A stretch of 64,000 bases of DNA from Limnomonas spitsbergensis (lineage: Eukaryota; Chlorophyta; Chlorophyceae; Chlamydomonadales). The translations under genes were made by a program, and so were the position numbers. Position 1 is the stretch's first letter, and each line of letters opens with the position of its first letter. Shown here in pieces: positions 59,901 through 64,000 of this stretch. Below the pieces are notes generated by a model, which made no database searches, was not told the DNA's origin, and saw only the letters and a program-made list of their open reading frames with translations. The DNA lies in the NCBI GenBank assembly GCA_037349105.1, contig JAYJMM010000034.1, positions 1,488,001-1,552,000 of the forward strand, given 5' to 3'.

Positions 59901-62900
59901 ACCAAGTCTTCGGACAGCATCGGCTCCAGCAGCTGCGCCCGCGTTAGATCCCACAGAAGCGTAGGCAGCAGCAGGGGGGCGGCGCCCCGGCGGCGGGGCG
60001 AGACCTCCTCCTCTTCGTCCGAGGCCTGCTTGCTCGCCTGGTTGGCCATGTCGCTCATCGCCCGGTATCTGGCCAGTCAAGGAGGGGGCGGGTGAGGATG
60101 CAAAGGCTGTACAACCACCCGCCGGCAACCAACATTGAATGCCTGCCTCAGCCCGTAGCAAAAAGTGCCGTGTCCAGGAATCCCACATTAACTGTCCAGC
60201 CTTGTGCACAGCTCCGCCCCCAACTGTTCACACCTCCACACCCACCGGCCTGCCCCAGCCCATCACAGAAAGGGACACGCCCCCCCCCCCCCATCAACTG
60301 CCCACCCATGTGCATACTGCTCCGTCCCTACCCTTGTGCACAGCTCCGACCCCACCTGTTCACACCTCCACACCCACATGTTCATACCTGTACACACACC
60401 TGTGCAGAGCAGGCATCAGCCCCACCCATGTGCACATAGCCCATCCCTCAGCTGTTCACACCACCACACCCACATGTTCATACCTCATCACCCTCCAGCT
60501 GTTGGTATCTCCACACCCACATGCTCAGACGTCCACACCCACATGTTCATACCTCCACACCTGCATGTTCATACCTGTACACCCACATGTTAACACCTCC
60601 ACAACCACAGGTGCACACCTCAAAACCCACATATTCATACCTCACCAACCCCCACTTGTCCACACCTCCATACCCACGTGTTCACAGCTCCACACCCACA
60701 TATTCACACCTCTTCAGCCACCCAGCTGTTCACACCTCCACACCCACATGTTCATACCTGTGCAGCGCTGGCAGCAGTCCCACCCAAACCGTCTTCTGCG
60801 TGAGGAAGAAGAGATCGGAGATGAAGGAGGGCGAGCCCTCCAGCTGCTTGCGGAAAGCGCCAGAGTCCGAGGCGGACAAAGAGGATTGATCAGCAGACGC
60901 AGTGCCACGCTCCCCTGGTGCAAGGATGTCAGGGTTCAGGGTTCAGGGTTCAGGGTTCAGGGTTCAGGGTTCAGGGTTACAGGGTTCAAAGTCAAGGGTT
61001 CAGATTTTGGGGTTCAGATATCAGCAGACCTGGTGCCCTGATCGCCTGTTTGGGTTTAGGGTTCAGGGTTTAGAATTTATGGTTCAGGTTTTAGGGTTCA
61101 GAGATCAGCAGACCTGGTGCCCTGATCCCCCGTTTAGGTTTAGATTTGAAGGCTAGGGGGTGCACGTTTCAAGGCCTAAACAGGCAGATGCGGTGCCTCC
61201 CTCCCCTGTCGTACGTGGCAAGCCATGAGACACACAGGGCGGATCGGGGCTGGTGCACAGCCACACACACCGCTGCTTATTTCAGGGTAATTCAGCTACA
61301 TTTCAGCTACGGTACAGGGTACCGGTATAGTTCAGCTACATTCAGTTCAGCCACAGTACGACCTACGGCCGGGGGGGCTGCTTCAGCAAGCCCTGTGGCT
61401 GGGGCCGCCGGCTGTAGGCTGTACTGCGGCTGAACTGAAGTTCGGTCCCCATCGGCCCAACGGTGGCTGCTCGGCAGCCCCCTACAGGCGGTCTGGAATG
61501 CACTGAAGGATACACTCGGCCAAATGGGCCACACGAGGAGCCATGCGGACCGCTGAACTGTGAAACTGGTCCATCTGGAGGCAGCTGCTGGCGTCTGGCC
61601 GATGGATGTAAACGCTCAAGATGGGACATCCAGATACTAAATTGACACCGGTGCCTACGGTAGCTCACCTAGAGCTACGGCCGAACGGATGGCTTCCATA
61701 ATCCACGCCTCACCGCGTATCCATTATTTATTGATTGATTTATACTATCTTGTTTCAGCCCGCTCCCTCGCCAGACTGGCAAAGCCATGGGGGCTCTGTC
61801 CCTTCCCATTCACCTTTTTCCTTCCTTTGGGATGTGCAAGTTTTTGTCTTCCAGGGCTGGGGGACCCACCTCCTGGACAGGTGGCCATCCTGAATACACC
61901 CCACCCACCCAAACTACCTGCAGGCAGGTCCCCCCGCAGCTGCCTCTGCATCAAAAGAGGTAAAAGCTTCCTAGGGTGCATCCATTCTGCATCTCTAGAA
62001 TCCTGTAGCCCGCTCACCTGCCAAGCAGGTCATGCCAGCAAGCAGGTCCCCCGGCAGCTGCCTCTGCACCAAAGGTGATACAAGCGCTGGGCCAAAGGGG
62101 AAAAAACATTCCTAGGGAGCCTCCCTTACCCCCCTCATTGCTAAGGCCCGCTCACCTGCCAAGCAGGTCATGCCGGCAGGCAGGTCCCCCAGTAGCTGCC
62201 TCTGGGCCGTGAAATAGTTCGGGTCCAGGTGACGGTCCATCAGGTCGCCGAACTTGCCCGCCGCCCCACCCTCCAGGTAGCCTGACACAAACGGGCGACA
62301 GAAGCGCAGCAGCATGCCCACCAGGTTGACCATGAAAGCGTCGCTGCTGCCTGGGAGCGGGGGCAGGGAGGAACAGGGGGAGCCTCAGAAGGGGGGGGGC
62401 AGGGAGCCAGCAGCCAATTTAGTGCCAGTGCCACGAAAGAGAGATGGGAACGCACGAACACCACAGCGCTTTCAGCAATGAGCAACAAAATCATTGCAGC
62501 AGCAGCAGTAGCAGCAGCAGTAGCAACAGCAGTAGCAGGAGCAGCAGCAGTAACAGCAGCAGTAGCAACAGCAGTAGCAACAGCAGTAGCAGCAGTAGCA
62601 GCGGTAGCAGCAGTAGTAATAGCAACATCAGTAGCAGTAGCAGCAGCAACAGCAGCAGTAGCAGCAGAAGCAACAGCAGTAGCAGCAGCAGCGGCATCAG
62701 CATCAGCAGCATCAGCATCAGCATCAGCAGCATCAGCATCAGCATCAGCATCAGTAGCAGCAGCAACAACATCAGTAGCAGCAGCAGTAGCAGCAGTAGC
62801 AGCAGTAGCAGCAGTAGCAGCAGTAGCAGCAGCAGCAGTCCCTGTTAATAGGTACAGCGGGCTGATCCAGATCTGCAGATCGAGATCAGCGACCTTCCTG

Positions 62901-63644
62901 GCTGCGGACGCTTGTTTTTTTCCGCGTGCATTCCATTTGGTTCTCGCCTGGAACCCAGGATGCCCTCTCCTCATCCTTTCAGGCAAGACAGCTTGCATGG
63001 CAGTTTACGAAACCCTAGCTATTTCATAGGGCCGGTCAGGGTCCATTTGCCGTCATCCCATCGTGAATCCCACGTATTTGTGTGCCTTCAAATGATCATA
63101 GGCGCATGAATGCATGATGCTTCAGGATGGTCCCACACCCATCACGACGCCCACGCACAGACTCAGCCCTAGAAAAACAAAGAGAAAAGCGCCGCCCGGT
63201 CCCCCTAAGGCCCCTCTCCCCCATCGCTGCCTCATCCTCACCGAGCCCTCCCCAGCTTGTACAGCTGTGCAGTCAGGTCGCCCCCAAAGTCTTTCCCGGT
63301 GCTGCCTCCTCCTCACCCATCCCCTCCCTCCCTTGCTTGCAGTCACCCCCCCCCCCAAGGTCTTTTCAAGTGCTATCTCCTCCGACCCCCCCCCCCACCC
63401 TCCCTTGCCTGCTGTCAGCTGTGTCGCATTGGCCACCTGCAGTCATCGCCCCCCCTCCCCTCCCTGCGTCTTTCGCACCCCAATGCTGTCTATGTGGAAC
63501 CCACCCTCACCCTCCCTTGCCTGCTGTCAGCTGTGTCGGATTGGCCATCTTGCCCGCCTCCCCCAGCGTTGTCCGGCCTTCGTTGAGCTTTACCAGCCGC
63601 GCCACCCATGAGAGGACCACCTCCCTGGGGCCTGTCCCCTTGTC
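47887..63644 (-). CDS. Ufd2/UBE4-type E4 core fused to a BIRC6-like UBC (E2) domain, 5' partial
   Basis: Fourteen exons, all in phase: 63644-63521, 62350-62156, 60914-60758, 60068-59882, 58282-58091, 57505-57385, 55481-55326, 54738-54545, 52759-52559, 51875-51777, 50691-50124, 49533-49409, 48989-48822 and 48309-47887. They give 969 residues; the N-terminus is off the window. Residues 1 to about 620 follow the Ufd2 core: VLSWVARLVKLNEGR, DAFMVNLVGMLLRFCRPF, FISDLFFLTQKTVWVGLLPA, SPLLHNKVVKLLLTML, LPALMRTYVACDYV, SFDKFSMR, ILEELWKDEPCR, YIRCTLNSLMYLFKDSIDRL, FLELLVGPNCEKLT, RPEQYGFDRPALM. No U-box follows. An acidic/Ala linker leads to AKRLAKEMRELQKATRLP and a UBC domain (about 745-900): [34 protein letters not shown] with the catalytic Cys near 831, and VEDPYFNEP. 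Intron 1 has a GC donor at 63520. An E4 with its own E2 is predicted, acting on polyubiquitin. Confidence 0.88.
49900..50092 (+). mobile_element. MITE-like element, AGCTACAATTCAGC family (E4-UBC intron 11)
   Basis: Runs from GAGGTGCTTCAAATTCGATT and CAGCTACATGATG to AAACGGCGCACACTCAAACA then AACACTG. Blocks ACCGACCGTAATCCGGTC and CCACCAAGTGGGGGCCCTCC follow family order. Confidence 0.5.
50890..51380 (+). repeat. 26-bp minisatellite rich in GCATGC-type palindromes
   Basis: About 18 units of CATGCATGATTGCCATGCAC then ACTTGC or ACTTGT. Variants in the right third carry ATTTGC or TATATTTGC. It lies within the intron between 51777 and 50691 of the E4-UBC gene. Open frames across it are repeat artefacts. 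Confidence 0.95.
51914..52104. mobile_element. hAT-like MITE (E4-UBC intron 9)
   Basis: AGTGTTTCTTTTTCCGGCCA at the left is matched by GAGTCACGAAAAAGGAACAC at the right. The core has GGCCTCCGGCCGGAGGCC and GTAGCTGACATGTAGCTGAG. No target duplication could be read. It lies 39 bp beyond the acceptor of the exon at 51875-51777. Confidence 0.65.
53150..53550. other. Intron DNA with MITE fragments
   Basis: CAGCTACAATTCAGCTACAT at about 53150-53169 and GGTGCAGCACGCCCCGCTGC near 53490 are family fragments. ATTACGGTTCTTATGG / GAATTACG words near 52880-52990 form short direct and inverted repeats. No exon was recognised. Confidence 0.4.
53550..53965 (+). repeat. Compound GGGGAT / GGTCCCAAATCCAAGGCCAT array
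   Basis: Higher-order unit GGTCCCAAATCCAAGGCCAT alternates with runs of GGGGATGGGGATGGGGAT of variable length. It lies in the intron between 54545 and 52759. Open frames in several frames on both strands are artefacts. Confidence 0.95.
54130..54510 (+). repeat. CCCTAACACCCTCCTACA tandem array
   Basis: About 370 bp of degenerate ACACCCTCCTACACCCTAAC units ending 35 bp before the donor of the exon 54738-54545. It is telomere-like only in its CCCTAA words. Confidence 0.85.
55070..55385 (-). repeat. Decayed copies of the exon end at 55326
   Basis: The real exon end on the plus strand is ACCAATGCAGCTCCTCATGC, TGAACTTGTCAAACGAGTCC at 55324-55363. Related copies lie at about 55260-55290 (ACCAACGCAGCTCCTTGCTT, GACGAATTC), 55165-55200 (CACACAGCTCCTCATGCCCA, CCTTGTCGAGAGAATCCC) and 55073-55120 (CAGGAGCTGCACCG ... 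CGCTGAACTTTTCGAACGAA). Confidence 0.75.
55630..57060 (+). repeat. 1.4-kb minisatellite, unit about 20 bp
   Basis: About 70 units of ACCATGATAGCCATGCAGGC with a recurring two-base-shorter form ACCTGATAGCCATGCAGGC. It fills most of the intron between 57385 and 55481. The minus strand has no stop in any frame over most of the array because the unit lacks stop triplets there, which yields predicted proteins of up to 679 residues. These are not genes. Confidence 0.97.
57500..58100 (-). repeat. Copies of the exon boundary at 57505 and 58091 through the intron between them
   Basis: Plus-strand text AGGAGGGGGCTGCGCACCTG marks the real acceptor at 57505. The words AGGATGGGGTTGCACACC (about 57661), AGGAGGGGGCTGCACACCTG (about 57733), AGATGGAGCTGAGCACCTGG (about 57830), GGATGGGGCTGCGGACCC (about 57914), GGATGGGGCTGCACACCC (about 57998) and GCATGGGTCTGCGCACCG at the real donor (58076) are the same motif at 75-95 bp spacing. 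They are separated by TTTAGGGTTCAGGG-like text. Confidence 0.8.
58255..58620 (-). repeat. Four copies of the exon start at 58282
   Basis: CAGCAGGTGCTGCAACCAGG then CAAGCTGCGGC occurs at the real acceptor (58259-58289) and again at about 58352, 58439 and 58557. Each is followed by GGGGACAAGGCAGGTCAAGG, CGGGAGCAAGGCCTAGTTTA or close variants. Three of the four copies are intronic pseudo-acceptors of about 90-115 bp spacing. Confidence 0.88.
58610..59405 (+). repeat. G-rich minisatellite, about 45-50 bp unit
   Basis: About 14-16 units of GGGGGGCAGGTTGGTAGGAG then GCATCCATACCGGGGGAGGG, GCG. Several G runs of four to nine per unit make G-quadruplex formation likely on the plus strand. The matching RNA from this minus-strand gene would be C-rich. 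Proline-rich open frames here are artefacts. Confidence 0.92.
59640..59880 (-). mobile_element. MITE-like element, AGCTACAATTCAGC family, inverted
   Basis: Contains GGGCCGCTGGGCGGCCACCC, AGCAGAAGGGCTTGTTACAC and ends GATGTAGCTGAATTGTAGCT then GAAACAAACACCG. It directly abuts the donor of the exon 60068-59882, so the element ends within a few bases of the splice site. Confidence 0.6.
60190..60770 (-). repeat. Array derived from the donor of the exon ending at 60758
   Basis: The real donor on the plus strand reads CACCCACATGTTCATACCTG then TGCAGCGCTGG (60743-60771). ACACCCACATGTTCATACCT recurs near 60370, 60467 and 60535, with CTGTACACACACCTGTGCAG near 60387 and many ACACCTCCACACCCACATGT units. 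The array extends about 570 bp into the intron and creates a Thr/Pro/His-rich spurious frame. Confidence 0.8.
60925..61140 (+). repeat. GGGTTCA heptamer array
   Basis: GTTCAGGGTTCAGGGTTCAG runs at 60930-60985, then looser GGTTTAGGGTTCAGG text with the phrase CAGCAGACCTGGTGCCCTGA repeated near 61021 and 61107. Similar to the array at 63650-63800. Confidence 0.85.
61770..61930 (+). repeat. Dispersed repeat, copy 2 (partner at 20180-20400)
   Basis: GGGGGCTCTGTCCCTTCCCA, GGGATGTGCAAGTTTTTGTC, CAGGGCTGGGGGACCCACCT, CCTGGACAGGT follow the same order as near 20232-20324. Confidence 0.6.
61995..62215 (-). repeat. Copies of the exon end at 62156 plus its donor
   Basis: The true junction on the plus strand reads GCCCGCTCACCTGCCAAGCA, GGTCATGCCGGCAGGCAGGT, CCCCCAGTAGCTGCC from 62145. 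A close copy with GGTCATGCCAGCAAGCAGGT and CCCCCGGCAGCTGCC begins at about 62008. A weaker one (GCAGGCAGGTCCCCCCGCAG, CTGCC) lies at 61920. Both extra copies are in the intron. Confidence 0.88.
62478..62850 (+). repeat. AGCAGTAGCAGC trinucleotide tract
   Basis: About 370 bp of mixed AGC, AGT, ATC and AAC triplets, intronic between 63521 and 62350. All frames stay open (poly-Ser, poly-Ala, poly-Leu). No exon was recognised, and the spliced model skips it. Confidence 0.92.
63290..63530 (-). repeat. Copies of the exon end at 63521 with its GC donor
   Basis: The real end on the plus strand is CACCCTCCCTTGCCTGCTGT, CAGCTGTGTCGGATTGGCCA (63507-63546). A close copy (CACCCTCCCTTGCCTGCTGT, CAGCTGTGTCGCATTGGCCA) is at about 63398-63437. 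A partial one, CCCTCCCTTGCTTGCAGTCA, is at about 63327. The duplicates keep the GC dinucleotide at the donor position. Confidence 0.85.
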
Positions 63645-63649
63645 CTGCA

Positions 63650-63815
63650 ATCAGGGTTCAGGGTTTGGGGTTCAAGGTTCGGAGTTCGGGGTTCAGGGTT
63701 CGGGGTTCAGGTTTCGGGGTTCAGGGTTCAGGGTTCAGGGTTCAGGTTTCAGGTTTCAGGTTTCAGGTTTCAGGTTTCAGGTTTCAGGTTTCAGGGTTCA
63801 GGCAAGGTCGGACTT
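63650..63815 (+). repeat. GGTTCAG / GTTTCAG heptamer array
   Basis: Starts right at the acceptor of the exon 63644-63521. It consists of GGGTTCAGGGTTTGGGG-type units changing to GTTTCAGGTTTCAGGTTTCA. It is telomere-like in period (7) but not in exact sequence. Confidence 0.88.
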
Positions 63816-64000
63816 GTGAGGGCAACAGGCTGCACACCCCAGCCCTCCCCCAGACCGACATACACACGAAACAGGCTCGTCACTCGCCAAGCAAACGCTA
63901 GGGCCACAGCCTGAGCCACGCGTCATATCCAGCTTCACATATCCATATCCAGCTACACGTATCTAGCTCCACATGTCCTGATTCCTAAACTGTTGCTCCC
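63816..64000. other. Right edge, intron of the E4-UBC gene
   Basis: No exon was recognised. The terminal 80 bases repeat ATATCCAGCTACACATATC-like text (CATATCCAGCTTCACATATC, CATATCCAGCTACACGTATC, TAGCTCCACATGTC). Further N-terminal exons of the E4 core are expected beyond 64000. Confidence 0.45.

Noticed and set aside
60139..61041. 300-codon Thr/Pro/His-rich plus-strand frame
   Set aside because: Derived from the ACACCCACATGTTCATACCT array that grows from a splice donor of the opposite-strand gene.
62240..63029. Poly-Ser, poly-Ala and poly-Leu frames
   Set aside because: All are readings of one AGCAGTAGC triplet tract, open in every frame; intronic.

Overview
This is nuclear DNA of a photosynthetic eukaryote, most likely a chlorophycean green alga (Chlamydomonadales-like). 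The evidence is: intron-dense genes with GT-AG junctions plus two GC-AG introns; nuclear genes for plastid proteins with N-terminal targeting extensions (plastid ribosomal protein bS6, Ycf54/LCAA); a peptidyl-serine galactosyltransferase-like enzyme of the green lineage; a TGTAA motif downstream of the P0 stop, the usual algal polyadenylation signal; and CAG/polyglutamine richness. The species cannot be fixed from sequence alone.

Layout. (1) 648-3275, minus: peptidyl-serine galactosyltransferase-like gene running off the left edge. (2) 3584-5279, plus: ribosomal stalk protein P0. (3) 6349-13874, plus: transportin-type importin-beta, 17 exons. (4) 14476-15483, minus: plastid ribosomal protein bS6. 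(5) 15708-19131, plus: Tubby-domain protein. (6) 19132-23842: gene-free, with a decayed LINE whose reverse-transcriptase segment has become a 71-bp satellite. (7) 23843-30908, minus: kinesin-14-like motor. (8) 31129-43504, plus: tubulin-folding cofactor D, 17 exons. (9) 44721-46082, minus: Ycf54-like cyclase subunit. (10) 47887-63644, minus: a Ufd2/UBE4-type E4 core that ends in a BIRC6-like E2 (UBC) domain instead of a U-box; its N-terminus lies beyond the right edge. Exon models were built by hand. All stated junctions keep reading phase and follow family similarity.

Three pairs are head-to-head with 0.2-0.3 kb between start codons (1/2, 4/5, 7/8) and probably share bidirectional promoters. 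Kinesin and cofactor D are both microtubule proteins. The other genes serve unrelated housekeeping roles: translation, nuclear import, chlorophyll synthesis and ubiquitin.

Most of the window is intron, and the introns are full of tandem repeats and short transposons. Two things stand out. First, the E4-core/E2 fusion, with the join inside a single exon. Second, a recurrent pattern in which tandem arrays inside introns are decayed copies of the adjacent exon end plus its splice site. I count at least a dozen junctions in five or six genes. Other notable items are hAT-like MITEs with 8-bp target duplications, organelle-style perfect palindromes inside a GC-AG intron, and a 1.4-kb minisatellite that is stop-free in all three minus frames.
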